A stretch of DNA of 64,000 bases, taken from Vishniacozyma victoriae (Eukaryota > Basidiomycota > Tremellomycetes > Tremellales > Bulleribasidiaceae). The stretch lies in NCBI GenBank assembly GCA_017654735.1, contig JADPYG010000088.1, positions 3,596,001 through 3,660,000 on the forward strand. Reading direction: 5' to 3'. Shown piece by piece: positions 39,374-51,736 of the stretch. Position 1 is the stretch's first letter. The number at the start of each line of letters is the position of its first letter. The position numbers and the translations under genes are program-made. Below the pieces are notes generated by a model. It saw only the letters and a program-made list of their open reading frames with translations. It made no database searches and was not told the DNA's origin.

Positions 39374-39799
39374 GGGGTTCTTCAATATAATGTAAGACAA
39401 GATAAATAGCTGTAAGATAGCGCTTTGCCGTGATTCGTAAGAATGTTGTTGTACTATCATAAATGTATTTGATCAAACTACCATTGAATCGCTCTGGAGA
39501 CCTCGATGGTCAGCCCGGGCTATTTGTTCAGCACATGGTCATCAGTGGCAAGTTCAAGTGCGACAATGATTGCCCCACTCGAGTGGGGCTCGGCGATCAT
39601 TTGGATTGACGGGATACTCAAAGGAGGATAAGGAGGGGAATGAAGGGAAGTCCGCCACGATACCCATGGAAAGAGAGAATCATAGCGAAGATCATGAGGT
39701 GATCCGTCTTGGAGGGAATGGCAGTAGGTTACATGAGCAGGTTTATCCTTTGTCTCCTCTCATACCACACATACTGAACTCACAACATAATCAGCCAGG
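39374..39799. other. intergenic or unassigned 5' exons
   Basis: 426 bases. A 77-residue open frame at 39570-39803 might supply an upstream exon for the next gene, but I found no frame-keeping junction. Confidence 0.3.
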
Positions 39800-40408
39800 A
39801 TGAGGATCTCAGAGCGCCAAGTGAGGATCCAATCGCCACCTAGTACCGCTACCCCCGTATCCAAAACCACTTCTACCAGCCACTGCTCCAAATGTTCCCA
39901 TTGTCACCAGCGGAGTGACTACCCCATTTCCTCCTCTACCTCGAGAATCACCGCTAAACAGAAAGACCGACTTCCGAAGTCGATCTTGCGATCGTCTGGC
40001 CATGTACCTCCGGACCAACTCGTACTCCCGTCGATGCCACACCCACATCCGCATCCACTCCATCTCCCTCAGCAACAGTCCATGCCATTCCATCAGAATC
40101 ACATGCAGATGCCCATGCCCATGATGCCAATGGCAATGCACGAACCCCGACTACACCCCTTCGCCCCTGCCCCAGTCCTCCACAATCTCGGCCGAGGCCC
40201 AGAACCTCTCTTTGGCTGGGAATCAGTAATGCCCCTCAACCACGCTTATGGTCAACCAAAGTACATCAAGCGTATCAAGCCGGATTATAGGAGGTTCTGC
40301 TTTAGTGTAGGGAAAGCAGATGTTCCATTTGCTGCTATGCCCGGTGGACCACTTTGGGGGATGGACGTGACGATGGCGCCTCAGATGGTTGGTGGACATC
40401 GGTGGTGA
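39800..40408 (+). CDS. His/Pro/Met-rich hypothetical protein
   Basis: 202 residues in one exon. A polar N-terminus with four cysteines (HCSKCSHC, then a His-Gln) could bind metal. A His/Pro/Met-rich middle (HPHPHPLHL, then MQMPMPMMPM) and a better ordered C-terminal third with FGWESVMPLNHAYGQPKY and RRFCFSVGKADVPFAAMPGG follow. No family recognised. The composition resembles that of the small gene just upstream (Met/Pro/Tyr), and both are on the same strand. Confidence 0.5.
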   Translation: MRISERQVRIQSPPSTATPVSKTTSTSHCSKCSHCHQRSDYPISSSTSRITAKQKDRLPKSILRSSGHVPPDQLVLPSMPHPHPHPLHLPQQQSMPFHQNHMQMPMPMMPMAMHEPRLHPFAPAPVLHNLGRGPEPLFGWESVMPLNHAYGQPKYIKRIKPDYRRFCFSVGKADVPFAAMPGGPLWGMDVTMAPQMVGGHRW

Positions 40409-40590
40409 TCGGCATCAGGAGGAGAAAGGATATGTAGCCCCTGACGTATGACGTTGTGGTGGGGTAGGTACCTTTGATATTCCCCTTGATACTGTTGTTA
40501 GTGTGCATCGGAATTGTAGACTTGAAGTATGTAAGAGATGAGGTATGGATATACAAACTCACTTTCCCCACCCCATTACTTACCAAAACA

Positions 40591-42167
40591 ATGAGCGCTC
40601 AACCTAACACCATGCTTGGCGGATTTCCTGGATCATCGTAAGTCGTTATCTGATATCATCGTGTAAGCTGACAAGCACAGATCACCATCTTTCGAAGACC
40701 CAGAAGATCAACATACTCCCGACACACCCGACGAACGACATGTCCACTTTGATGACGATTCCGAGCAGTTGAACGCACCACCCAGGGACATCTCGCAAGA
40801 CAAAGAGGAGGTGATCTTCTTTCCAGATCCCGATGTGCCTCAGCCTGGAGAGGCCAACATCCATCCCCCAGAGTCGGCTCAGCCTCAGCACAACGAGCCT
40901 CCCGCTCTTCCTCAGGGTGGTATCAGTGATCAAGTCAGGGATGCCCCCCAAGAACCGCTTACCCCTCCCAGAGACCATCACCATCATCATCAATACCGTC
41001 AACATCAAGCCCCACATCCACAGCAGCCCCAACAGCGGGCTCCTCCGCATCAGCAGCCGCAACAACATCAGTCGACTCCTCCACCTCCCGCCAGAGCCGA
41101 ATACCCAATCGCCAGACCTCTCGAACCAACTTACATACCCCCTGGGGCGTATGGCTTCGGCCAGCCTCCCGTGTCATATGATCAGCCCCCATTCGATCCC
41201 TATGGTCAGTCAGGTCCTCCTGCAGGACCATGGCTCCAAGATCCCGGTACACATCAAGTTCTTCCGTTTGGCGGACCTCCTCCTTGGATGCCTCCTCCTC
41301 GACAGGCTGAATTTCATCACTCTCACCAACAGATCCGACGTCGAGTGCCTCGTCGAGCTCCTCCCCCATTTCCTGTGCGACTGAGACCTCCGATGTAAGT
41401 GACGTCAATCATTTGACTAGTAAGGCTAATCAGTAGTCCGCAACAACCAGTCCAGATCCAGGTCCAGGAACAGCAAGTCCCCCAGATCCAAGTCCAACAT
41501 ATCCCCGCACCTCAGAACAATAACGGCAACGGTAATGGTAACATGATGAGCGACGCGATGCAGATGATGATGATGAACCAGATGATGTCCCAGCAAATGA
41601 ATGCTCAGCAAATGCAAGCTGCCCAATTCGGAGCCATGATAGGTGGTGTAAATGGCAGGGGAGGTGGTAGTGAGGGAACGGCTCAAGCGTCTTGTGGTGG
41701 ATCTGGGGGCGGGAATATACAAAGTAAGTCTCGATGTTATATGTGCTCACCGATAGATTGCCAGAATCAAGCCATGGGCAATGGGGGAAATAGTAATCCG
41801 AGGAGGCAGAGGCGGAGGAGGGTTAGGAAGAGGGTACCGAAAGCGAGACCGAAGCCTAAAGGAGGGCTAAAGATCCAAGTCGGTCAACCGAGACCTGATG
41901 GTGTACCACCTCCACCATTCCCACCACCACCAAGACTCAATGGTAAGTCATCCTGCACCATGAGTGAGCCTGTCTGACGATACAGCTCCTCTTCCCCCTC
42001 CTCCGGTCGAATCGCTCGTAGCCGACAATTGGCAAGAAGCGACAATCATCCTCTGCCTGGCTGTCGTAGCTTTGATATACCTGATGGCATCTCGAGCAGG
42101 AGGTTCGTCAAGTAGTAGCAAGAAAGACCCTACTGGTTCTTCCAACATGTCTAGACCTGCGAGATGA
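40591..42167 (+). CDS. Pro/Gln/His-rich tail-anchored membrane protein
   Basis: Five exons, about 460 residues. The short first exon MSAQPNTMLGGFPGSS leads into an acidic segment, then long Pro/Gln/His repeats with a run of five His. Next come a Met/Gln-rich stretch (MMMMNQMMSQQMNAQQMQ), a basic patch RRQRRRRVRKRVPK and poly-Pro. The only membrane span, ATIILCLAVVALIYLMA, is about 30 residues from the C-terminus, followed by Ser/Lys. That is the layout of a tail-anchored protein inserted by the GET pathway. No enzyme domain. Confidence 0.7.
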
Positions 42168-42419
42168 GATAGATGACCCATGTATACACGGCATGACCCA
42201 TCGGCCTCCTCGGGGATGATCTTCCCGAAATAGTATTCTGCCGAGTCGGCCGAGCTTGTTCTTGTTCCTGAAAGGTGTTTTGTTGCTAAGCTCCTTGAAC
42301 CTCGGGACCGATGCTTGATCATCAATTCAATCACTAGCTTTGTCTCGAGCTCGGTGATGCATGTATAAAGGAGTCGCCCATTCGGATCTCTGTTCATAAT
42401 TGTTCATACTCTTGTCAAA

Positions 42420-43996
42420 ATGTCGACCAAAGAGGCGGAACGACTTGCTCACCCGGCGACTCCAGAGCCGCACTCTTCTACACCAACCCTCACACCACAA
42501 CCCGAAACGTCTAATGTCACTACCATCGATGAGGAGAAGCAACAACCTAGCCCACCGACTATACCGGGTGCACCATTTCCCGATGGAGGTCTGAGGGCTT
42601 GGGCAGCCGTTACCGGAGCTTGGCTTTTCGGTAAGTCCGCCCATAATTTCTGATCTACCGCTGACTTTGCTCAGTATTTGCTACGTTTGGTTATGCGAAC
42701 ACCTTCGGAGCATACCAGGGGTACTATCAATTGACTGGATACCCTACTCAGCCAGCTTCCAACATCTCTTGGATTGGCTCGGTTCAGCTATTCTTCCAGT
42801 TCTCGCTTGGAGCTGTATCAGGGGCATTGTACGACAAGGGCTACTTCCACCACTTGGTTATCACAGGTAGTATCATCTACATCGTCTGGTATGTTTACTC
42901 TACTTCAAGCTATGTGGTCAATAGCTAACTGAGCAGTCTCTTCATGACCTCCCTCGCGAAGGAGTTTTGGCAGACGATGCTCGCTCAGGGCATCGGAATC
43001 GGAATCGGTACTGGATTGATCTTCCTGCCTGCTCTCTCTGTGATCTCTCAGTACTTCCTAAAACGTCGAAGTCTGGCTCTCGGTATCGTGACCACCGGAT
43101 CATCTGTTGGAGGTGAGGCTATTGTTCATTGTTGCGAAATGTGCTGACGTCCAGGAATCTGCTTGCCAATCATGCTCAACAACCTGATCGCATCGCATGG
43201 ATTCCCAAAAGCAGTACAATACAGCGGGTACCTGCTACTCGGTGTATTGATCCTCGCATGCGCTCTTGTTCACCCACGATTCGTCCCCGCCAGCCTCCGA
43301 ACCGGACCAATGAAGAAACCGACTCCTGCCGAGCTCTTTAAATCAAAGCCATACACCCTTCTCGTTGCTGGATTATTCTTTGTCGCATGGGGTCTATTCT
43401 TTCCCATTTTCTACATCCGTGAGTCTTCCTGCCTCGGGTAGGGCGTAGCTGATAATTAGAGGTATATGCCCAAGACAAGGGTATCTCCCCAAACATCACT
43501 TTCTACCTACTCGCAATCCTCAATGCCGCATCCGTCTTTGGTCGTATCTCACCCAACTTTGTTGCCGATTATCTGGGTAATCTGAACCTCATGATCTTCA
43601 TGTGTACCGGCGCTGGAATTCTTGCCTTCTCCGTGTTTGGCGCTGGGACAGCTGCGGGGTCAATAATCGTTTCCCTCATATACGGGTTCTTTTCGGGAGG
43701 ATACGTCTCGCTCATTGGTCCCGCTCTCATTTCGATGGCTACTCATCCTTCCGAAATTGGAATCAGGATGGGAATGGGTAAGTAATACTATGTAAGGAGG
43801 ATTAAGCTGATGAGCAGGATTCTTGGCTACTTCCTTCGCTGCCCTGACTGGAACACCTATCACGGGAGCACTACTCGATAAATATGGATTCTATGCCCCT
43901 ATAGTCTGGAGCGGAGTGACCATCCTAGCTGGGAGTGCGTGTTTTGTAGCTGCGGCAATGTGCCAGAAAAAAGCCAAGGGGACTTGGAGAGTATAA
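42420..43996 (+). CDS. MFS transporter, monocarboxylate-porter type
   Basis: Seven exons, about 440 residues, 12 predicted spans. After a polar N-terminus comes FPDGGLRAWAAVTGAWL, the signature DGGxxAW of fungal Mch-type monocarboxylate-porter homologues. TFGYANTFGAYQGYY, SWIGSVQLFFQF and LGIVTTGSSVGGICLPIML follow. The second half has FLLAIL-like YLLAILNAASVFGRISPNF and GYVSLIGPALISMATHPSEIGIRMG. Substrate unknown; yeast Mch proteins do not carry lactate, so the name reflects family only. Confidence 0.9.
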
Positions 43997-44118
43997 TCCA
44001 TGAAAAACAGTATAATGTATGTGTGTGCCCGGTCGTGTGTGTGCCCTTGTACTTCTAGTTCCTGAACCCCTTTCTATCAAATGATCACTCAACCTTTCAC
44101 TTACTATTCGATGTAGTA

Positions 44119-46029
44119 ATGCAGGACCAGTCAGACTTTTGGAATACCAGACCAAAGTCGTCATCGGGATGCAGCGTCTCGCGCAAAAGCAACATTCCCT
44201 TCAGAGCATCATCACTTCCCCTTTTCGCCAGGTCCCGAATCAGGTCTCCACCTCCTTCAACCCCGCCTAGGAAGCCAAGAGCGACAATCACGCCCCGTTC
44301 TATCCCTCTCACCCCAACGCCAAGGGAGGAGACCACTCCCGTCCTACAAGTGCAGCTCCTCACGCCACCACCTACCCCTATCCCATTTTCGACCTTTTCA
44401 GAACCGCCTACTACCCCCGGCCTCACCTTATCGAGTTCATTCAGCACCCCCAGGTCAAGCAGGACACGACTGATCACTCCTATCACACCCACGCATATTC
44501 GATATGATGAGCGAGGTATCGCTCGCGACGATTTGGATTATGGGTGGTCCCCTGTCACTGCTGCACCGTATGATCTATATCCAATCTACGGAGGGTTGGA
44601 AGATCAAGAAGCCTTACTGCGAAGAATGCAGAGTCCTATCGCCAAGGCGCAGTACGTTCCATGGTACGACCTGCCAGTACAGACTCGGCATGTAGAGGAA
44701 GTAATCCTCGAGATCCCCCGAGGAAGACCAAAGATGTTACATCACGTATCCTCGGATGGAGGTCCTATAGCCGCTTTGAAGCGATACACATCCCCCACGA
44801 ATGATGAGGATCTAGGTGGAATGTCTTTATTCCTCCATTGTCCCAAGAAGAGGGTCCCACTTCATTCAATAGAGAGGATAAGGAAGGAGAGGAAGATCGC
44901 TTTAGAGTGGAATCAAATATTGAGGATCTCTAGTGAGTTTCCACTAGGCTTGATGGGGTGAGCTGATGATAGAGAGATTAAAGGGGATGGGGTGATGGGG
45001 TGAAGATTGTTCATGCGGTTCATACTATGAATCTGGGCTCGGCGGATCCGTAAGTCCCCGCTTGGAATACCGATGTTGAGACTGATATGTAGTGGGATCC
45101 GACTCCGCTCTTTCCTAAGTTTGAAAGCCGAGATGAGATTCGCCAGAGCATTAGGAATTGATATCCTAGTCTTTCAGTATGTCCCACCTAGTACCTGAGC
45201 TGATGATAGTCCCGGATCGACTGGGGTCGATGCGGAAGATCAGCATTTTCTAGCTCTGGAAAGGCTCGGTGGCGATATTGAACTTCTACTTGAACAAGTC
45301 CCGAATGTCGTACTTGCCATTGAGAATTCCGTATGTCCCCTCCCCGTGTCAAGCTGACAATAGACTCACCGCTGTAGAGGTCAATTAGGTCGTTCACTCT
45401 TCGACCTCCGATACCTCATCTCCCGATGTGGGCCGCGACTCAAGATTTGCCTAGATCTGTGTCATATCCACGTTGATCAGTTTGACCTTTCCTCTCCTTC
45501 CGGCAGAGAAGCTTTATTCGCAGATCTGGAGATGGTGGGATGGGACAATATAGCTGCTGTTCATGTTAGTGATAGTCGTGAGGAACACGGTGGGAAGAGG
45601 GATCTGCATGCTGGGTAAGTCCAGGTCAGAGATTAGCTAATGAAAGGTTAGGACGGTTAGTGACTCGCAGGAATGATGGACAATGAGCTCACTATCAGTG
45701 GCAAGATCGGATTGGACGGAATGAGAGAGATACTCCAGCATCCAAAGCTCCTGAGTAGAGTCCCTTACTTACTCGAAACGCCCAAACATCTCCCTCAGTA
45801 TCGCGCACTAAGGCGCCGGAGCAATTCCATGCAAGCTTCAGATGAGGAGTTATCTCGGCTCGAACGTGATACTTTGAAGGAGCTACTTGCTTTCAACGAT
45901 CGGGATTGGGCAGACCAGAGGCTGAGAGCAGAATGGTGGGATAGAACAGAAAAGCAAAGCAGGGTGATCAAGCGGCAGATAGGCAAGTTGATCAGATCCA
46001 AGATACGTTCCAAGCATGTATGGAGTTGA
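44119..46029 (+). CDS. second, divergent endonuclease IV-like protein
   Basis: About 530 residues over six exons. The first 200 are disordered and Ser/Pro/Thr-rich. The barrel start LHHVSSDGGPIAALKRYTS aligns with GAHTSIAGGPATALLKAG of APN1. All nine metal-ligand positions appear kept: the His of KIVHAVHTMNL, His of LVFHPGS, Glu of LAIEN, Asp and His of CLDLCH, His of AAVHVSD, Asp and His of KRDLHAG, and Glu of YLLETP. The C-terminal extension is Arg/Lys-rich. Exon joins were checked by frame, for example HAG to GKIGLDGMREIL across 45615-45698. The junction near 44935-45005 is uncertain. Probably an abasic-site or related nuclease. Confidence 0.8.
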
Positions 46030-46142
46030 AATATACCACGTCATCACCGCGTTGCATCCAGGCACGTCGTCAGAAAAATCAACTTTGCAACTCCTCCAGC
46101 CGCAAATCACTTGATATTTGTACACTCATACTTAATACAACG

Positions 46143-47804
46143 ATGGGGAAGCAAGGCAAATCCAAGGTCAACGGCGCTAAAGCCCGAACCGCACCATACA
46201 ACAAGAAAGCTACCGTCGACGTTCGATTCGAAGGTGATGCTCCCGCCCCTGCACCAGTTGCAGCTCCTGTAAAATCTGCTCCTAAACCAAAACCCGCTCC
46301 TGCGCCTCAGTCCGAAAAGGCAAAAGGCAAACAGAAGGCTCTTCAACCGACGACACTACCTGGATCCTTCATCTTGATTGCTGGATCATACGAGAAACTA
46401 TTATATGGGATTGAAGGAGCTTACCCACCCCACGATGTGGATAGTGGAGATGGATTGGTTAATAGGGTTGTTAAACCTGATTTAACACCTATCTTTATCT
46501 TTCCGGCACATTTGGCCTTTGTCAAATGTGTTGCTGCTAGTCCCGGTGGGAAATGGCTTGCAACGGGGAGTGAGGATGAGTTTATCAAGGTCTGGGATTT
46601 GAGGAGAAGGAAGGAAGTTGGTAGTTTGAGTCAACATACCGGTATGTCTCTTTTCCCTTCTATCTTATGTCGCGGAGAATATGCTGATGGTCAGGATCCA
46701 TCACCTCATTGCATTTCCCTACAAGCTCGCATCTATTGTCCACCTCTGTGGATGGAACTATCTCGCTCTTCAGGACATCCGACTGGTCCCTCCTCAAGAG
46801 TCTGAAAGGACATTCCGGCCGAGTAAACTATGTCGATGTACACCCCACCGGCAGAGTCGCTTTGAGTGTAGGAAAGGATTTGACTTTGAAAATGTGGGAT
46901 CTAATGAGGGGACGAGGTGCCGCTAGTCTACCTCTTGGTATTGGTACGTCATCTCACTATAACATGAGCTTGGCTGACGAGATAGAAGCTGAGCAGGTCA
47001 AATTTTCACCTCTTGGTACACATTTCGCCGTCTTGTTCCCAAAGAAGATTGAGATCTACTCGTTGTCGCTTGTTCTACTCAACACCCTCGAGACAAAATC
47101 TCGATACAACTCCCTCCTATTCGCTGAGGTTGATCTAGATGGATTACCCGTTGAGGTCTTGTGTGTGGGGACTGAGAAGGGAGTAGTGGAGGTTTACGAT
47201 GTTGATATTGTTGATGTCGATATCGAGGATTCTGATGAGGAGAAGGAGAAGACCGAGGATGACGATGAAGAAGATGATGAAGAGAAGGTCACTCAGGTAG
47301 CTGAGGTTGAGAGGATAGGTACCCTTGTCGGACATGCCAATCGGTCAGTCGATTAGAATTCACAATGGGCAATGGCTGATAAATAGAATCAAATCCATCT
47401 CGGCAATCTCACATACAATCCCCGCCGATCCTCCTCTCGCTACTACCCTCCTCACCACAGCTTCCTCCGACGGGTTCATCAACCTCTACGATCTTTCTCA
47501 AGTATTCGGTGCCACTGAGAAGGCAGAGGAGAACACAATAGAAGCTGTTGGTCGATATGATACGAAAGGAAGTCGATTGACTTGTTGTTTCCTTGCAGAT
47601 GGACGGAGGGAGAGGGTGGTTGAGGGTCAGGTTAGTAATGGTACCGGAGCTGTCAATGCGGAGGAAGCTGCAGATGTGGAGGATGCTGCGGATGAGGATG
47701 ATGATGAGGATATGTACGATTCCGCCCAAGAAGAGGCGGAGGAAGAGGAGGAAGAAGAAGAGGAGGAGGAGGAGGAAGTAGAAGAGGAAGGGGAATACGA
47801 GTAG
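46143..47804 (+). CDS. MAK11: WD40 protein Mak11 (PAK1IP1)
   Basis: Nucleolar WD40 factor for 60S ribosomal subunit assembly. A Lys/Ala/Pro-rich N-terminus is followed by FILIAGSYEKLLYGIEG, the Mak11 first blade. Further blades read FPAHLAFVKCVAASPGGKWL, ATGSEDEFIKVWDLR, HLLSTSVDGTISLFRTSDW, LKGHSGRVNYVDVHPTGRVA and LSVGKDLTLKMWDLMRG. An acidic insert (DSDEEKEKTEDDDEEDDEE) sits within a blade, and the protein ends in a run of more than 20 Glu. Four introns. Length about 500 residues, larger than yeast Mak11 because of the acidic parts. Confidence 0.9.
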
Positions 47805-48573
47805 ATTCATGGCATTACATAGTACAGAGAGTCATCCGTAGCTTGAGGCATGACTATCGTAGCTTTAAGTGCCACTGTGCCTTAACTGCACGGCTCTTTC
47901 CGGCGTTTCTAACCTTCCTTTGACCCTTTTGACTTGTTGACGCGTCTAAGGGGGAAAGGTCCTAGCGTAAAAAGGCTGCGTAGACCCTGAATTTCTACCC
48001 TGAATTTTCCACCTTGCCACTGTCCCCGAACTACTTAAACTCGAAACGACTGAACGCGGCTAAACAACTTCTTCCCCCGGCTTACCCACTTTTGTTAACT
48101 TTCAAAAAGTGGAGGTCGTCCACCAATTACTCGTCATTTAATTACAAGGTTGACTGGTCGTATACATCAACCTTAGTCTACTTCACACTACCTTCTCTTC
48201 ACCTCCCTCTCCTACACACTCCTATAGATAGATATTCCGGGTTTCACATACGTATATAATTAAGAAAAACGGTACATCACCGCCAAAGAGGAAGGAAGGG
48301 AAACGAATCCGGGTCATCGTCATCAACCTTAGTCCTTTGGTGAGTACTTTTCACTCCTGCATCCGGTCATCACCACCTTCCTTTCCTTTCCTTTCCTTGT
48401 CATGCATATACTACACGACGTCGGAGATACATCAGAGGCGAAATCATCTGCTTTCAAAATACGAAGGAAAGGAAATGAATGCTGACGCTATTCTTCCTTC
48501 TCCTTAATACACGATATCACCTCCACTTCATATATTACAATCTGCAGATTCCAACCTACCCCCACTCTTCATC
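47805..48573. promoter_or_regulatory. BDF1 promoter and 5' UTR with intron and one ACGCGT
   Basis: 770 bases without a gene. An ACGCGT box lies at 47940-47945. A likely 5' UTR intron runs from GTGAGT near 48339 to the CTGCAG just before the leader at about 48547. The leader also has runs of TTTCC. Confidence 0.45.
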
Positions 48574-51286
48574 ATGTCGAACGAAGACAATGGTGTCCCA
48601 CCTGCCGAGCCTTCAGCTCTCAAGTCACTCTTAAACCCCATCGCATCAGAAGGAGCAACCCCCTCATCGACCGTGCCCGAAGCACCCAAAAGTCCTCAAC
48701 AGGATCCAGCAACCGTTACGGAAAGCGCACCGGTCGAGAACCAATCCGTCCCTCCTTCTGCGAATGGCGATAACTCTCTCCCTCCACTTCCTACCAATGC
48801 GCCAGTCCCGCCTAGTCCAAAAGCTGCGGATGAACCTCCTCCAGTCCTTCCCGAAGGAGCTATTCCACCTGCCGTCTCGACTCCATCAGTGATCACGGTC
48901 GAGACTCCAGCTCAGGAAGCCGCCCCAGCGGTGGCCGAACCGACTCCTGCTCCACCTCCAGCACCCGAGGCCGCTCCCCCAGTCGAGGCTGCACCGGCGC
49001 CACCCGTCGAATCCGCCCCTGCTCCCCCTGCCGAGCCCGCTCCTGGACCACCTCCCGCTGCTCTGTTAGAGACTGCTCCGGCCCCTAACGAGCCCCCAGC
49101 ACCAGCTGGCGTTATCGAGCCTGCCCCTACTCCTGCCGAACCTGCTGCTCAACCTTTCACCATTCCTACCACGGACGCTATGGATGTGGATCAACCTGAA
49201 CCTTCGCCTGCTGGGAGTTTGAAGAGGTCTGGGGATGATTTGGAAGGACGAGAGGAAAAGAGGACTAGGGATGATGAGGTTGAGGCATCCCAAGCGCCAG
49301 TACAGGCATCGGCGCCAGCACCGGCACCAGCCCCTCTGGCAGAAACACCCGCTCCTCAAGCTCAAGCACCACCCGTTGCCGAAGCCAGCGCTCCAGCTGC
49401 ACCCGCACAAGCACCAGCCCCCGCACCTGCTCCAGTCTCCCAATCACACATCATCGTACCTGGTGTCGGTACCGTTCCCGTCGTTATCCCTCCCCCACCT
49501 GTCGCTTCTGGCCCAACCACCCCCCTCACCCTCACCCAGCACAAGCATATGCTCACCTGCATCCGATCTCTCAAGAAGAATAAGGACGCAGCCTTGTTCT
49601 TGGAACCCGTCAACCCTGTTCTATTCGGTATCCCCCATTATCCCGACATCATCAAGAACCCTATGGATCTTGGTACTGTCGAGACTAAATTGATCGTCAG
49701 TGATCCCAGGGGACCACCTAAGGATAAGAGCAAGATGGGGAAATGGGATCAGTCCAAAGGGAAATACAACAGTGTTGCTGATGTCTCGCTTGATGTGAGG
49801 CAGATCTTCTGGAATACCGCTAGATTCAATGGTATGGATCATGTGGTTACTCAAGCTGCTACGAGGCTGGATGCTGTTTTTGCCAAAATGATTGCCAATA
49901 TCCCCGCGGAGGTAAGATTTATTCTGAGGTTTGGACAGGACTGATCAATAGCCCGTCATTGCTCCTCCCCCACCTCCTGCTGCAGCTGGTCCGTCTTCGC
50001 ATGCTCGACGCGCTTCTGTATCCCAACCCCCTGTCATTCGCAGGACCTCGGACGTCACCGACCGACCCAAGCGAGAAATCCACCCTCCCCCATCAAAAGA
50101 TTTGGCTTATGCCGATGCCCCTCGAAAACCTAAAAGACGAAACGACCCCCAACTCCAATGGGCTCTCAAGACTCTCAAAGTACTCGAATCTACCAACAAG
50201 ACATATGACATGGTCTTGCCATTCCTTTACCCTGTCGATCAGCTCATGACGATGTTTCCCGATTACGGATCCGTCATTAAGCGACCTATTGACTTGCTTG
50301 TCATCAAGCAAAGGTTGATGGATGGGGAATATGACGATATCAGTCAAGTCGATTCGGATATGAAGTTGATGTTTTCGAATGCTTTGAAATACAATGCCGC
50401 TCAGGATCCTGTTGCTATTGCTGCAACTCAGTTCCAGCAATTGTGGGCAGAGAAGCTGAGGTCGGTTCCTGCCAAGTACGTCTCGAGGGATTCCAGTGAG
50501 GATCCTATTGGTGGTACGCCCGACTATGATTCCGAGGACGAGCACGGTATGTATATTGAATCAGGCTATTGTAAAATGCTAATGATTAGATGAAAAGAGA
50601 CTCGCTGGTTACCGAGAGCAAATCGCCGAGATCGAAGGCAAGATTGAAAAGCTCAAGAGTCGACAAGCTCAACGACACGCCAGTCGACCTCGAAAACCAA
50701 TCAAGAAAGCTGCTCCTGCTCCTACTCGAAAAGCGTCTGGTGGTCCCGCATATGGCAATGGGAACGCTAAAAAGGCGAGAAAGATCAAAGAGTACAGGGA
50801 TGATGAGGATGACGAGATTACCGAGCTTACGCCATCTCAGAAGGAGGATCTGGCAAACAAGATCCAGGCTGCGGATGCTACTATCCTCAACAAGGCTTTG
50901 GAGATTATTGCCAGGAGTCAGGATGTCGCCTCTGTAAGCTTCCTCGAGTTGTTCAACCAACACAAGCTAATAATCAGGATGGAGAGATTGAGCTCGATAT
51001 CGAAGCTCTCCCCCGAGATGCTCTTCTCGAGCTTTACGCCCTTGTAGTCGGTCCACTTAAAAAGGGTCGAAAATCAAACTATGTTCCGAATGGTAGGAAA
51101 CCCGGACGAAAACCTGGTGGACCACGAAAGAGTATGAATGAAGAGGAAGAAGTACTCAGGATCGCCAGGATGGAAGAGCAGTTGCAGAGTTTCAATAGGG
51201 ATCCTGGAGCTAGTGCACAGGCTGCTACTGGGTATGAGGATAATGATAGTGAGAGTAGTGAGGATGAGGATAGTGATTTGGATTAG
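48574..51286 (+). CDS. BDF1: BET family double-bromodomain protein
   Basis: Chromatin reader of acetylated histone tails that works with TFIID. The first 300 residues are disordered, Pro/Ala/Glu-rich. Bromodomain 1 starts HKHMLTCIRSLKKNKDAALFL, has PHYPDIIKNPMDLGTVETKL, a 22-residue insertion, and the acetyl-lysine Asn in NTARFNG. Bromodomain 2 starts QWALKTLKVLESTNK, with FPDYGSVIKRPIDLLVIKQRL and the Asn in NALKYNA. The NET (ET) domain follows after a basic linker: ELTPSQKEDLANKI and DGEIELDIEALPRDALLELYALV. It ends in a Ser/Asp/Glu tail. Full BET layout, about 860 residues. Confidence 0.95.
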
Positions 51287-51736
51287 AGTGGTTGTGTGAA
51301 GAAGTGTCGGAAGAAGTGTCGGAAGTAGTATGATAGTATAGTTAGATGTCGAGTACGGGACTACAGTTCCAGAAGGACAGGAGTGAATACATGATGCATG
51401 TGTATAGCCCCAATCACTACCTACAGATGCCTAATTCCTAGGTGTGCCACTATCGGCAGTACTGACCGGGTAAAGGGAGTGTTCGGTGAGATTGCGGGAT
51501 ATTAACCCATATTGGATTTCAGGGTAAAGCGGTTAAGAGCGTCACTGAACTTGTATGCCTGTACTTCCGGAGAGAGAGAGAGAGCATGACCCAATCCCCC
51601 ATCTAAAAGGTATATATACCATCATATTCTCTGATCTTCTCTCTCTCTTCTACCATACATTTATAGTATATATATATTCACAATACTATCTTCCATTACT
51701 CGTCAAATTAGATCATTCTCTAGTACTCAATCAAAG
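51287..51736. promoter_or_regulatory. aldo-keto reductase promoter
   Basis: 450 bases. An (AG)7 run lies at 51571-51584 and a TATATATA box at 51611-51618, about 120 bases before the ATG. A second AT-rich stretch at 51664-51678 precedes the leader. Confidence 0.5.

Noticed and set aside
40959..41408. Acidic antisense frame of 149 residues in the Pro/Gln-rich gene
   Set aside because: Produced by repeat codons of the sense strand; the sense exons join well to a membrane span.
47409..47810. Antisense open frame over the MAK11 acidic C-terminus (Leu/Phe-rich)
   Set aside because: It is the mirror of the Glu-rich GAG/GAA run on the other strand; MAK11 coding is clear.
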